Below are positions 7,973 to 16,945 of a stretch of 64,000 bases of DNA, piece by piece. Where the stretch lies: NCBI GenBank assembly GCA_050247435.1, contig JBFWUF010000031.1:43368-107367 (forward strand), written 5' to 3'. Both the position numbers and the translations under genes were made by a program. Within the stretch, counting starts at the first letter, position 1; each line of letters starts with the position of its first letter. Source of the stretch: JAJVID01 sp050247435 (GTDB taxonomy: Bacteria; Acidobacteriota; Blastocatellia; RBC074). Below the pieces are notes generated by a model. It did not search any database and was not told the origin of the DNA. It worked only from the letters and a program-made list of their open reading frames with translations.

Positions 7973-8500
7973 TCATCCAAAGAGTGATTGTTGTTTGCCA
8001 TTCACTGGTACGGACACGTTGATGATTTCAGCCGGGAGCGAATCGCCGCCCTCAGTCACAGTGTCAGTTCGGACAATTTCTTCCGCCGCTGGCTGCGCAG
8101 CTTGAGGCTTGTCATTATTTTTCGCCTGGTACTTCCGTTGCGCGGCTTTGATCTTTTCTTCAGTTTTTTGCCGCTGAAGTCTGGCCTTTTCTGCTGCCGC
8201 AATCTCGGCCTGCCGCTTAGCCTCGGCAATCTCGGCCTGCTGCGGAAGCCGCTGCTTCAGCCTTTCGAGCAGGCTGACGACGATTGGCGGCAGCGTTCCC
8301 AACTCCGTTTCCCGCACCGGTTCGATCAAGGGCGGATCGTTGTGCGTGTTGCAGCCCAGCACGACCTGCCTGCCGCCCTCATTGCCGTCATCAGGGAAGA
8401 AAGTGATCGAGAGCCGGACTGTACACTTCTCCCATTCGTATGGCTCGCTCTGGCTGGACGGCTCGCTGGTGACGAGCTTGTCTCTGGTTTCATCACTCAT
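7973..8500 (-). CDS. Hypothetical coiled-coil protein with C-terminal QxxLF motif
   Basis: A 175-residue protein starting at 8500 behind AAGGAG. An N-terminal beta-rich part (TVRLSITFFPDD; RQVVLGCNTH) leads to a charged coiled coil of about 45 residues rich in Ala, Glu, Lys and Gln (about 88-132). A Pro/Thr linker follows, then a C-terminus ending KQQSLFG. QxxLF at an extreme C-terminus is the form of a sliding-clamp binding peptide, and the same gene cluster encodes a clamp. By position and layout it could be the PRTRC protein E counterpart, but I cannot show that. Confidence 0.55.
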   Translation of the reverse strand: MSDETRDKLVTSEPSSQSEPYEWEKCTVRLSITFFPDDGNEGGRQVVLGCNTHNDPPLIEPVRETELGTLPPIVVSLLERLKQRLPQQAEIAEAKRQAEIAAAEKARLQRQKTEEKIKAAQRKYQAKNNDKPQAAQPAAEEIVRTDTVTEGGDSLPAEIINVSVPVNGKQQSLFG

Positions 8501-9023
8501 CGCTGCTCATCTCCTTCCTTGCTTCAAGTGCTTGCTGCAACCGAGCGCGGGCGGCGACCGGCGACGGCCCGACCTTACCGAGCGCTTCGAGGAGCAGCCA
8601 CAACCGTGCGTACAGATGATCCGACTGCCATGCGCGGTCTATCTGAACCAAGCCGGAACCGCTCCGGTAATCCGATTCTGCTTTGCTTTGGTGGGCGTCA
8701 AAGAACGCGCAGCCGAATGGCGACACTTCGTGAATTGTGCAGCGGTTGTTCGCATCGAGAAATTTGCACGCGCCATCGTTCCTGCGGGCTGGCACGAGCG
8801 TCGGAATCTGCCGCATCTGACCTCGATCAAGAACAGTCGCGCCAGGGCTTGCCAGCAGGTTTTCCAGCGCAAACTCGATCAGGTTTTCGCTGCCGAGATG
8901 TCCAGCAATCCGATCAAGGTCAGCCGGAATCAGATACCCCGGGATGAAGCGACAGTTGATGGCGCATTCCGAACAGGCGCAGGCCGTGCGCTCAAATCCA
9001 AATTCAGTTCTGATCTGCGACAT
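8493..9023 (-). CDS. YkgJ-type cysteine-cluster protein
   Basis: A 176-residue protein starting MSQIRTEF at 9023 (TGGAG just upstream). Eight cysteines occur in the spacing of YkgJ/CxxCxxCC-like zinc- or iron-binding proteins: CACSECAINC near the N-terminus, then DGACKFLDANNRCTIHEVSPFGCAFFD. Members of this family bind a metal through the cysteine cluster; their cellular role is poorly known. It overlaps the upstream gene by 20 nt and the next gene by 8 nt, so it is translationally coupled within the maintenance operon. Confidence 0.7.
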   Translation of the reverse strand: MSQIRTEFGFERTACACSECAINCRFIPGYLIPADLDRIAGHLGSENLIEFALENLLASPGATVLDRGQMRQIPTLVPARRNDGACKFLDANNRCTIHEVSPFGCAFFDAHQSKAESDYRSGSGLVQIDRAWQSDHLYARLWLLLEALGKVGPSPVAARARLQQALEARKEMSSDE

Positions 9024-9510
9024 AGGGCGACTCCACAAATTTCCCTTGTTGCGCGAACTCCGCAACCTTCCGGCAAATCCAGGCAGTGGCTCCGTGCCAT
9101 TCGATGTCCTCGGCAGTAACGAATACCGCTCCGCCAGAGAATTCGCTGATGCGCGGCTTGGAGCACGTCTCCGCCCAGGTCAGCGTGAAATACTCGTTTG
9201 GGCGAAATCGGGCGAGGAATTCCCGAACAAAGAGCGCAACGTGTTCGAGGTCACAACTCTCTTCGGCATACATCCACAGTTCGTGCTCATTCGACTCGGA
9301 AGTGAGTTTCCACTGAAATCCCAGATCGCCTGCGCCATTCAGGTAAGGTTCATCCTCCGGCGCACAGTGTTCTCCATCTTCGTCAAGGCTGTTTTCATCA
9401 AAGTTCGGCAATACCTGTTCGAGGTGTCGCAGACGGTTCTCACACCAGACGCGCTCCTCTTCGTTTAGCCGACGGATGACTTCGCTGAACAGCGTGTAGT
9501 TGTTCGCCAT
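9004..9510 (-). CDS. Conserved hypothetical protein of mobile elements
   Basis: A 168-residue acidic protein (MANNYTLFSEVIRRLNEEERVW at the start). It contains WKLTSESNEHELWMYAEE and a C-terminal block FTLTWAETCSKPRISEFSGGAVFVTAEDIEWH. That block resembles a conserved hypothetical family I associate with plasmids and phage-like elements, in which a Trp-Ala-Glu motif is followed by a Gly-Gly-Ala strand. No enzymatic motif is apparent. It lies between the HTH protein and the YkgJ-like protein in the operon. Confidence 0.6.
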   Translation of the reverse strand: MANNYTLFSEVIRRLNEEERVWCENRLRHLEQVLPNFDENSLDEDGEHCAPEDEPYLNGAGDLGFQWKLTSESNEHELWMYAEESCDLEHVALFVREFLARFRPNEYFTLTWAETCSKPRISEFSGGAVFVTAEDIEWHGATAWICRKVAEFAQQGKFVESPYVADQN

Positions 9511-9590
9511 AACTTCTTCTCCAGGATGACGGGAGCCACGACCTGCTTACCGCCTTGCTTTTGAGGCGCCGGATGGTGAGACGCTAACGA

Positions 9591-10568
9591 TCAATCAGGC
9601 TCGTTCGGCATACCGACCTTTTCGAGCGCCGTAAGTGGCAGTGTGCGGTTGAGACGCTTCCCGGCGGCGTCTTTTTTGAATTCGACGCGCGCCATCCAGC
9701 AGGCTTCGGCAGCCGTGCGCGCCGTGCCCGCTTGCTGCCGGTTGCCTGACCAGTAAACGACGTGGACGCGGCCAACCAATCCTTTGACGCTGGGCCGAGA
9801 CGGGACTTTCTGTCTGACCCGCACCCAATCGCCAGCGATAATCTCGACAGGTTTGGACGTGGAAGAATTAACGCGCTTGCTCCATCGTCGTTTGGTCGCC
9901 CTCTTCGGATGTGGCTGATACGGGCGTCCGGCACGCCAGTCCTGTTTGCTCAGAATCTTCACCAGCCGCGTCATCAATGAATGTCGCACGGCTTCGGCAA
10001 GTTCTGCAGGCGGATGTTCCCAGTCAATCTCCTCGATGATGAGCAGGTCGGCGGGATCAACGTAGATGCACTTCGAGCCTCGCAGGTAAGGCATTTCGCC
10101 GCGATCCGCGTACTTTCTGAGGATGTGGTCGGGAACTTGCGTGACACGCATCACGCGGTGAAGCGTCCAGCCACGCGCCCTGTAGGTGTGAATGCCGAGA
10201 TCGTAGAGTCGCCGATGCACTGCGTTGGGTGTGCGGTTTAGCGTTTCGGCCAACTCCTTGCGCGAGAGAATCCCCGCGCCTTCGGTGAGAAACCAATCTT
10301 CTTCCGGCGACCACGCTTCCCACGCGCGGTCTGTCTCAATGCCAATCGCCTTCCACGCTTCACGAAAGCTGGCAAAATACTTCAGCACGCCATAAGACGA
10401 TGGGTACAGATTGCCGACGCCAGTACTGCTTTTGCCGGTGAACTGCTGGCGTTCCTGATACGCCGCGGTGGAAGTCGGCGCACATCCGAAGTCACGATAG
10501 AAGCGGCGCAATCCATCAAGCACGCGCTGCCGCGTCCACCACTTTTCTCTGTAGCTCGTGTGGCGCAT
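9591..10568 (-). CDS. DNA-binding protein with homing-endonuclease-associated repeat and HTH
   Basis: A 325-residue basic protein. Residues about 8-60 (WWTRQRVLDGLRRFYRDFG, then ending in FASFREAWKAIG) match the repeat found next to homing endonuclease and HNH domains. Residues 85-125 (WSPEEDWFLTEG, LSRKELAETLNRTPNAVHRRL) form a SANT/Myb-like helix-turn-helix. The C-terminal third contains DWVRVRQKVPSRPSVKGLVGRV, a KOW/SH3-like strand set. It probably binds DNA, perhaps to regulate or partition the element. No nuclease active site is visible. It overlaps the ParB gene by 53 nt. Confidence 0.65.
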   Translation of the reverse strand: MRHTSYREKWWTRQRVLDGLRRFYRDFGCAPTSTAAYQERQQFTGKSSTGVGNLYPSSYGVLKYFASFREAWKAIGIETDRAWEAWSPEEDWFLTEGAGILSRKELAETLNRTPNAVHRRLYDLGIHTYRARGWTLHRVMRVTQVPDHILRKYADRGEMPYLRGSKCIYVDPADLLIIEEIDWEHPPAELAEAVRHSLMTRLVKILSKQDWRAGRPYQPHPKRATKRRWSKRVNSSTSKPVEIIAGDWVRVRQKVPSRPSVKGLVGRVHVVYWSGNRQQAGTARTAAEACWMARVEFKKDAAGKRLNRTLPLTALEKVGMPNEPD

Positions 10569-11472
10569 CGGTTTCGTTCCTCACCAGATGGTTGATGAAT
10601 TGCGGCAGCGGGCAGGCGGCACAGATGTCCGCGAAGTTTCCCATTCCACAGTTTTGGCAGACCCCGTCGAATGCTTTGAGCAGATCAGAAAAACGGAGCG
10701 CGTTTCCATTGCGAGCTGACAGATCTGCCAGCGCATCAGCGCGTGTGTAAACGCCAGTCTGGCAATCAACCTCGTTAGCGCTTTTCTCCTTCCGTTTCCG
10801 ACGGCGCTCTTTGTCTACGGTTGAATCGGTCTGTTCGGCTTCGACGATCCGGTCAACCATCTCCTTGAGTTTGGGAACAGTCAGCCGACGGGAAGCGACG
10901 AGATTGGCAAGCCGTTCCTGCCGGTCAATGTCCGCGATTCGAGTAAGCAAAGGCGCGAGCGTGATCGGCAGTTCGTTGCTGTCGAACAATCGTTGCACCG
11001 AGGGCGGCAGTTTGAGAATCACCAGCCGCGACTGAATGCGAGCCGCGTTGATGCCGAGCTTGCGCGCCACATTCATCTGCGTTTGCCCACCGGCAACGAG
11101 CCGCTGGTACGCCTTCGCCTCCTGCAATGGCGAAAGCTCTTCGCGCTGGATGTTCTCCGCGAGCATCACCTCTTCCTGCTCGACGGGCGAGTAATCCCGC
11201 ACGATCACCGATGCTTCAGCGAGGCCAGCCAGTTCCGCCGCTGCTCTGCGACGATGCCCGGCAACAACCAGAAAGCCATCCGGCTTTTCCGGGTGTCGCA
11301 CAACGATGAGCGGCTCCAGGATGCCTTTCTCTTTGATCGAGTCGGCCAACTCCTGAACGCTGACCGGATTGACCACGCCGCGCGGGTTGTGCGGATGCGG
11401 ATAGAAATGGCAAAGCGCGACAGAAATGACGATCTGGTTGTCAGAGGATTGGGTTTTCATGACTTTGTTCAT
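10516..11472 (-). CDS. ParB-family partition protein
   Basis: A 318-residue ParB/Spo0J-like protein. The N-terminal CTP-binding domain contains HPHNPRGVV, VSVQELADSIKEKGILEPL, the GHRRRAAAELAGL box and MLAENIQREELSPLQEA. An HTH follows (TQMNVARKLGINAARIQSRLVIL). The C-terminal part has a four-cysteine cluster (CQNCGMGNFADICAACPL), unusual for ParB and possibly a zinc site. ParB would load at a centromere-like site and act with a ParA ATPase, but no ParA is visible in the window. It is the anchor protein of PRTRC-type clusters. Confidence 0.85.
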   Translation of the reverse strand: MNKVMKTQSSDNQIVISVALCHFYPHPHNPRGVVNPVSVQELADSIKEKGILEPLIVVRHPEKPDGFLVVAGHRRRAAAELAGLAEASVIVRDYSPVEQEEVMLAENIQREELSPLQEAKAYQRLVAGGQTQMNVARKLGINAARIQSRLVILKLPPSVQRLFDSNELPITLAPLLTRIADIDRQERLANLVASRRLTVPKLKEMVDRIVEAEQTDSTVDKERRRKRKEKSANEVDCQTGVYTRADALADLSARNGNALRFSDLLKAFDGVCQNCGMGNFADICAACPLPQFINHLVRNETDAPHELQRKVVDAAARA

Positions 11473-11476
11473 CGGT

Positions 11477-11716
11477 TCAGAACGCCAGGCTGATTGCCTC
11501 TTCGCCCGCGTTCAGCATTTCCTGCAACAGCATCTCGGTCTGCTGACTGGCTCGACAAAGCGCGTTCAACTCTTCCCAATCCAGATCGGAGAGATTTTCG
11601 ATCTGATGAAGCCCGCGCGAAACCGAGCGCGCTTTGTCACAAGCTTCAGCGAGAGTCTTTCTGTTGACGATCAGCGCGCCGACGTTCGATGTGTTCCAGG
11701 TTTCCAAAACATTCAT
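11477..11716 (-). CDS. Small hypothetical protein
   Basis: A 79-residue protein. The ATG at 11716 follows GAGAGGTGAGC, a better site than the in-frame ATG 15 nt upstream. It is helical and acidic (LHQIENLSDLDWEELNALCRASQQTEMLLQEML), with no recognised family. It lies 4 nt before the ParB start and about 50 nt after the clamp gene, so it is in the same operon. Confidence 0.55.
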   Translation of the reverse strand: MNVLETWNTSNVGALIVNRKTLAEACDKARSVSRGLHQIENLSDLDWEELNALCRASQQTEMLLQEMLNAGEEAISLAF

Positions 11717-11766
11717 GCGCTCACCTCTCATTTCCTGTGATTGCCAGCCGTGATGTTCTCAGCAAC

Positions 11767-12870
11767 TCACATTCGGATCGGCATCAGAACGTAAGTGAAA
11801 TTGATGCCGCCTGCTTCAACGGGCCGCAGACAGAATTGTGTGTTGGCATCCTTGAGTTCGAGCCGCACACGGTCGCTTCCCGCGACGCTCAGGAAATCCT
11901 GCAAGTAGGTTGCGCTACAGGCGGTATTGACCTCTTCGCCGTCGTAGCCAGCTTCGAGCATTTCACCGGCCTCGCCCGCATCGCTCGCCTGTGAACTCAG
12001 CGTCAATTGCCCGGTTTTGATTCCGAGGCTGATGCCGTGCGTGCGTTGATCGGCCATCAACGCCACGCGCCGGAGCGCCGCTGCCGTTTCATTCGTGTCG
12101 AGTTCCAGATGGCGCGTGTTCTCTTTCGGCAGGACGAGTTCGTAATTCGGGAAGTTCTGAGCGAGGCGGCGCGCGGCCATCCGGCGCTGGCCGGCCTCGA
12201 AGAAAACGTGATTCTCTGTCACGGCAAAGCCGATCTCCCCGTCCGCATCAATCGCAATTCGCGCCAATTCGCCGACGGCCTTCCTGGGAATGATCGCGTC
12301 AATCGCCAGTTCCTTACCGAAGACTCCGTTCACTTCCACGAGCGACAGGCGATGACCATCGGTAGCGACCATGCGCAGGTGGCTGTCGGCGAGTTCGAGT
12401 TTGACGCCATTGATGCTGTAGCGCGAATCCTGATCGGCGGCGGCAAACAAGGTGCGCGCGATGATCTGCCGCAATTGCGCGGCAGGCAGTTGAGCGGCCA
12501 TCGCTGGCGCTGTCGGGACATCGGGAAACTGGTCGCGCCCGATTCCATTCAGCTTGAAGCGCGCGCGTTCGCAGGTCAGATGGAGAACACAGTTTTCCTC
12601 CACCTTGAAGATGACCTTTGCCGGCGGCAACGATTTGACAATCTCGTGCAGTTTTTTTGCCGGGACGCACAATGAGCCTTTGCCCGCCACCGCCGCTTCA
12701 CAGGCGGTTGTCAGCGACAGGTCGAGGTCGGTTGCCTGCAAGCGCAGGCGATTGCTTTCGGCTTCAATCAGCAGATGGCCGAGAACGGGAATTGTCGCCC
12801 GCTTCTCGATCACGCCCTGCAGAAAGTTCAACTCTTTGAGCAACGTTCGCTGGTCAGTGACGAATTGCAT
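11767..12870 (-). CDS. dnaN: DNA polymerase III beta sliding clamp (element-borne copy)
   Basis: A 367-residue sliding clamp. The start MQFVTDQRTLLKEL at 12870 is set by GAGGTGAAACC upstream. Three repeated clamp domains of about 120 residues are visible, with markers such as RATIPVLGHLLIEA, ISRW-type TDLDLSL, RYSINGVKLEL and VATDGHRLSLVEV, and the closing YVLMPIRM. The C-terminal (M/L)P(M/I)R(L/M) motif of functional clamps is intact. A clamp would normally be a chromosomal housekeeping gene, so its place between ParB and a MoxR/VWA cluster marks it as an element-borne paralogue. It may direct polymerase to the element or recruit proteins with clamp-binding peptides. Confidence 0.92.
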   Translation of the reverse strand: MQFVTDQRTLLKELNFLQGVIEKRATIPVLGHLLIEAESNRLRLQATDLDLSLTTACEAAVAGKGSLCVPAKKLHEIVKSLPPAKVIFKVEENCVLHLTCERARFKLNGIGRDQFPDVPTAPAMAAQLPAAQLRQIIARTLFAAADQDSRYSINGVKLELADSHLRMVATDGHRLSLVEVNGVFGKELAIDAIIPRKAVGELARIAIDADGEIGFAVTENHVFFEAGQRRMAARRLAQNFPNYELVLPKENTRHLELDTNETAAALRRVALMADQRTHGISLGIKTGQLTLSSQASDAGEAGEMLEAGYDGEEVNTACSATYLQDFLSVAGSDRVRLELKDANTQFCLRPVEAGGINFTYVLMPIRM

Positions 12871-12950
12871 CACGGTTTCACCTCGTTTCAGGATGAAGGA
12901 TTGAAAGTCACAGGAATGTTCGCCGCTGTTTTTCTGAGCGTGATTAAAAG

Positions 12951-14117
12951 TCAATCACCAGCGGGTTGTGCGGCGGCAGGAAATAAAGAGGGATGACCTG
13001 TGCCGTTGAGGTAAAGCAATGGCAGCCTTTCGATTTCATCAGCGATATCGGTGTGACGTGCAGGCTTGCTCTTCTCCTGGGCTGTTTCCGGCTTCGCTGA
13101 ATTTTGTGGCTTTGCCTTCGCGGGTGGCGCGTCGTGCAGCAACAGCCTGCGCGCCTGCGCCTCAAGCTCGCCGATTTCTGAGTGAATCGCATCCTGCCGC
13201 AGCCCCAGCAGATCGGCGTACACCTGCGCTTTCGACCGGATGCTCTGGTAAGTGGCCAGACGGCAGATCACCGTGTCTTCCCGCACGTTCGTTCCGTCTT
13301 CGGTAAGGCGGCGCAGATCCGCGCGCAGCCCGGCAATTTCGTCCAGCATTCCGGCGTGGATGGCCTGCACCATCTGGGCTTTGGTTTCCTGAAGGTCAGG
13401 CACGCCGAACGCACAGACGAACGGCTGATCGTCGCCGTGCGGCAAATCAGCAATCACTTCGCGCAGGCGGAACAGCTTTTCGCGGTTTCCTTTCGGAATG
13501 AAGTAGACACCGCCGTTTCGCCGCAACGCCGTCGCCTGAAGCGAGTCAATAATCCGGCGCGTCATCTCTGACAGGTCTCCGGCGATGTGCAGGTCTTTGA
13601 ACTCCTGCCAGTAGGGTTGCAATTCAGCCGCGACCTGCTGGCTTTCGTGCCAGGCATCAATGCGCCCGCTCGCGCTGGTCGAGCAAATCATCTGACCGGT
13701 CTTCTTTTCCAGCAGAATCCGCAAGTCGGTCGCATACCCCAGGCCCAGCGCCTTGAAATCAATGTCTTCGGTTACGAGGGCGAAGACGAGATGATCGCTG
13801 CCCGCGCGGTTAATGACGCGGATAAGCGTACGCTGCTCTTCGTCAGCCTGGGTATGTTTTTGCAGTGTGCGCGTTGCCTGCGCCTGTTGCGCGCGGGCGG
13901 CAACCCAGGCTTCGAGCGCGCGGCGCAAAGCTTTGCGCGGCGTCGGCGGATCGGGCAGAAATTCGAGGAAGCCCGCACGGTCAAGCGCATCCCGGAGCGC
14001 AATGTGCTGCACGCGCAAACCGTGCAAACGCCACAGCACCGTGTGCCCGACGATGGGAATCTGTTCCGTGGAAGATTCGACCGCTTTGAGGTCAGTGAAA
14101 GCGTTGGTTTGCGACAT
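12951..14117 (-). CDS. Hypothetical protein linked to the MoxR/VWA pair
   Basis: A 388-residue protein starting at 14117 behind GGAGG. It is largely helical with a Lys/Pro/Ala-rich linker near residue 330-355. Distinct segments are PIVGHTVLWRLHGL, FALVTEDIDFKALGLGY, and RRNGGVYFIPKGNREKLFRLREV. The layout resembles proteins of unknown function (possibly DUF6744) that I associate with MoxR-VWA clusters, but I cannot confirm the family. The tail contains GHPSLFP, loosely like a clamp-binding peptide. It lies 12 nt downstream of the VWA gene and 80 nt upstream of the clamp. Confidence 0.55.
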   Translation of the reverse strand: MSQTNAFTDLKAVESSTEQIPIVGHTVLWRLHGLRVQHIALRDALDRAGFLEFLPDPPTPRKALRRALEAWVAARAQQAQATRTLQKHTQADEEQRTLIRVINRAGSDHLVFALVTEDIDFKALGLGYATDLRILLEKKTGQMICSTSASGRIDAWHESQQVAAELQPYWQEFKDLHIAGDLSEMTRRIIDSLQATALRRNGGVYFIPKGNREKLFRLREVIADLPHGDDQPFVCAFGVPDLQETKAQMVQAIHAGMLDEIAGLRADLRRLTEDGTNVREDTVICRLATYQSIRSKAQVYADLLGLRQDAIHSEIGELEAQARRLLLHDAPPAKAKPQNSAKPETAQEKSKPARHTDIADEIERLPLLYLNGTGHPSLFPAAAQPAGD

Positions 14118-14129
14118 GGTTACGGCCTC

Positions 14130-15698
14130 CTAAACCGAGAAGATCGTGTTGAGCGCGGGCAGATCATCGGCCAGATCATCCAGAACGAAGACCGCATCAC
14201 TGATTGCGTGCAGCAGGTCTTCGCCTTGCGTCGTGCCGACAAGAACGCTGTATGAACGCATCCCGCGAACCGCTCTCCTTTTCTTCCATTCCTCCAGCAT
14301 CGCCGGTTCAATTTCGGTCAGGCCGTCGCTGACGCAAATCACATCGGCCTTTTCAAAGGCTGACTCATCCACCAGCTCAAGGGCTTTCTCCATCCATTCT
14401 TCAAAGACGGTTCCGCGATTGAAAAAATGCTCGGCGCAGGCGATCACCTCATCCGGTGTGCTGTTGCCTTTCGGGAACAAGTCAACGCGCAGATTGCCCG
14501 TGCCGGAAAAATGAATGACGGCGAAGTCGCGCTTCTGCCTGCGCGCGATGGACTGAAGCGCCAGCATCACAGCTTTGCTCCAAACCTCTTTCGTCATTGG
14601 GCCGCAATGGTCTTTCATCGAGCCGGACTCATCCACGGCCAGGATGAGCGGGCCGCGTCCTTCCGGTTCATGCCCAATCAGTTCGTACTGCAACAACCGG
14701 CGCTCGGCGAACTTCAGATAGAAGAGGTCTTCCGTTACCGGGTCAGCCAGCAACGCGAGTTCGCCGGGCAGGATGTGCGCCACATCGGCGCCGATGGTGA
14801 TGGAAGTGATCTGACTGGGCGGGTAATCCACCTTCGACTTTTGCACACTCAGCGCGATGCGTTTGAAGCGGCCGCTCATCTCGGCAATCGCGCGGAGCTT
14901 CCGCGAACGTAGCACACGCTCGGCGAGCGCAATTTTTTCCTGCGCATTCAGTTCGCGGTGGCCGTCGCCCTCGCCGCCATTCCGTGAATAGCCGCCAAAC
15001 GTCGCCAGCGCGTTCTGCGTTGCTTCGGCTTCGGCAAGGGCCTCAGACATTCCTCGTCTGGCCGCCTGCCGGATGGCGCTCAGCCGCTCTTCGCAGCCCG
15101 CCGCGAGTTGCTGGTTAATCCGCGCGGCAACGCGTTCTTTGCGTTTTGCACTCGCCCGCGCTTTCTCGGCCTGCGCGCGCAGTTCCTGTGCCTGTTCAGG
15201 AGTTGCCTGACCGGAGAGTTCGTTCAGTGCTTTGGCCTGCCGGAAAAGGTTCTCGGCGGCTTCGGTGGCCGCGGCAAGCTGATTGATCTGTTTGCATTCT
15301 TTCGGATCGAGCGATCTGAGCGCCTGCTCGCTGGCGCCGATGGTGGCGATGGCGCTGAGCATCGAATCGTTGACCGAGCCGCTTTCGCGCAATTGCCGCC
15401 ATTCGCTCGTCTGCATCACCTCTTCAACAATCTGGCGATTGATTTCATAAGCGGCTTTGAGTCGCGCCTGATCGTTGATGCGTGGCGCGCGTTTGTGAAA
15501 GCCCCAAAACAGGTCGCGGATTAGTGCAGGCGCAGTATTGAGGCTTTCGCTCGCAGCCGTCATTGTTCCAGCTAGTCGTTCCCAGGTCTCAGTCGCGCGG
15601 TCGAATTCCTGCACGTCCCAGGCATCGTGATGCAGCGTCTGCGTTCCATCTTTGATCGCGTCGGTTGAGATCAACTCTTGTGCGTTTGATTCCGGCAT
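14130..15698 (-). CDS. VWA-domain protein (ViaA-like partner of MoxR ATPase)
   Basis: A 522-residue cytoplasmic protein. The start MPESNAQE at 15698 follows AGAGGTTGAAGG; an upstream in-frame ATG at 15728 is possible. The N-terminal 300 residues are helical. The C-terminal VWA domain has an intact MIDAS, LAVDESGSMKDH (about residue 350), and later Thr/Asp positions in VICVSDGLTE. The order matches ViaA/CoxE-type proteins that serve as metal-dependent adaptors for MoxR/RavA ATPases, and such an ATPase is encoded 34 nt upstream. Chromosomal RavA-ViaA assists metallocofactor or membrane processes. The role of this element-borne pair is unknown. Confidence 0.85.
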   Translation of the reverse strand: MPESNAQELISTDAIKDGTQTLHHDAWDVQEFDRATETWERLAGTMTAASESLNTAPALIRDLFWGFHKRAPRINDQARLKAAYEINRQIVEEVMQTSEWRQLRESGSVNDSMLSAIATIGASEQALRSLDPKECKQINQLAAATEAAENLFRQAKALNELSGQATPEQAQELRAQAEKARASAKRKERVAARINQQLAAGCEERLSAIRQAARRGMSEALAEAEATQNALATFGGYSRNGGEGDGHRELNAQEKIALAERVLRSRKLRAIAEMSGRFKRIALSVQKSKVDYPPSQITSITIGADVAHILPGELALLADPVTEDLFYLKFAERRLLQYELIGHEPEGRGPLILAVDESGSMKDHCGPMTKEVWSKAVMLALQSIARRQKRDFAVIHFSGTGNLRVDLFPKGNSTPDEVIACAEHFFNRGTVFEEWMEKALELVDESAFEKADVICVSDGLTEIEPAMLEEWKKRRAVRGMRSYSVLVGTTQGEDLLHAISDAVFVLDDLADDLPALNTIFSV

Positions 15699-15732
15699 TG
15701 CCTTCAACCTCTTTGTCCTTTTCCTCAAACAA

Positions 15733-16917
15733 TCACATCGCGCCGAGGATGAGCGCGCCGACTTTTTCGCGCATCACCAGCACCGAACTGATCGCCTTCT
15801 CGATCTTGTCGGTCGGTCGTCCCTGCGCGAAAGCTTGCTCCTGAAGCTGTGCGAGCGTGGCGTGAATGTTTTTGAACTTGTCTATGCCCTCGGCGACGAT
15901 GGCGACCTTTTCCTGCGTATCCCGCCCCTGCTGGTGCGCAAGAATCGTCGTGTCAAACACGGAGGCGGCCTGATCGGTCAGTTCCGTGGCTTTGCCATTG
16001 ATTGGATTCCCAATGCGCGCGCAAAGCCTGCTGACGTCAGACTGCTGATCGGGCGCTGACCAGAGCACATGTTTGAGTACGATGAGATCGTCTTCTTCAA
16101 TCGCGGCGCGCCCTTCGAGCAATGCGTGCGCGCGCAATACGCCGTGCGTCTTGCCCCAGCGCCGGTCGCTCAGCCGGATGCCTTTGGCTGCAAGGTCGCG
16201 GCGCAGGTGAGCAATTGCGTCCATGACCGATGATGGAAGCCAAACCTTCGCCGCCGACTGCTGCAATGCGATGAGTTCGGACTGGCTGATTGTTTGCGAC
16301 GGAACACCTGCTTGATGATTGGCGAGCAGATGTTGGAGCTTGGTGAACCCGCCTTCGCTTACGTAATCCACCGTCAGCCGCAGCAGGAAACGATCAAACA
16401 ATGCTTCAAGCTCTGCGTCCTGCGGCAATTCGTTGGAAGCGCCGAAGAGCGAGATCAGTGGAACCTGTATGGTCTGCCTTCCGTTCTCGAACTCTCCTTC
16501 ATTCATCAGGCGCAGCAGGTTGTTGAGGATCGCCGAAGACGCCTTGAAGATTTCGTCGAGAAAAGCGAGTTCCGCTTCGGGCAGTTTTCCGGTGGTGATG
16601 CGGCGGTAATCATCCTCTTTCAATCCGCTGATGGAGACCGGCCCGAAGAGTTCTTCCGGCGTGGTGAACTTTGTGAGCAGGTAAACAAAGCACCGCAGCC
16701 CATTGCCGGAAGCGTCGCCCACGCGCTGGGCAAGCTGTGTGATGAGTTGTGACTTCGCCGTTCCCGGCGGGCCGACCACCACCAGATTCTCTTTGCAGAG
16801 CAACGCAAGCAATGCCGCGCGCACAACTTCCTCGCGTTCAACAAGCAACGTGCAAAGCTGGGATTCAATTGCTCGCAGTTTACCGAGCGGCTCGTTGATG
16901 TTGGTTTGATTGGTCAT
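15733..16917 (-). CDS. MoxR/RavA-family AAA+ ATPase
   Basis: A 394-residue AAA+ ATPase starting at 16917 behind GGAG. Walker A is VVVGPPGTAKSQL (about residues 51-63), Walker B is LAFLDEIFKASSAILN, followed by LMNEGEFENG (the MoxR insert), sensor 1 in LFGASNELPQD, and the arginine finger/sensor 2 region in RLSDRRWGKTHGVLRAHALLEGR. It forms a pair with the VWA protein downstream. MoxR proteins act as hexameric chaperones that remodel specific targets; no target is evident here. Confidence 0.88.
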   Translation of the reverse strand: MTNQTNINEPLGKLRAIESQLCTLLVEREEVVRAALLALLCKENLVVVGPPGTAKSQLITQLAQRVGDASGNGLRCFVYLLTKFTTPEELFGPVSISGLKEDDYRRITTGKLPEAELAFLDEIFKASSAILNNLLRLMNEGEFENGRQTIQVPLISLFGASNELPQDAELEALFDRFLLRLTVDYVSEGGFTKLQHLLANHQAGVPSQTISQSELIALQQSAAKVWLPSSVMDAIAHLRRDLAAKGIRLSDRRWGKTHGVLRAHALLEGRAAIEEDDLIVLKHVLWSAPDQQSDVSRLCARIGNPINGKATELTDQAASVFDTTILAHQQGRDTQEKVAIVAEGIDKFKNIHATLAQLQEQAFAQGRPTDKIEKAISSVLVMREKVGALILGAM

Positions 16918-16945
16918 AGCAAATTACTCCAGACGAGTGAAGGGA

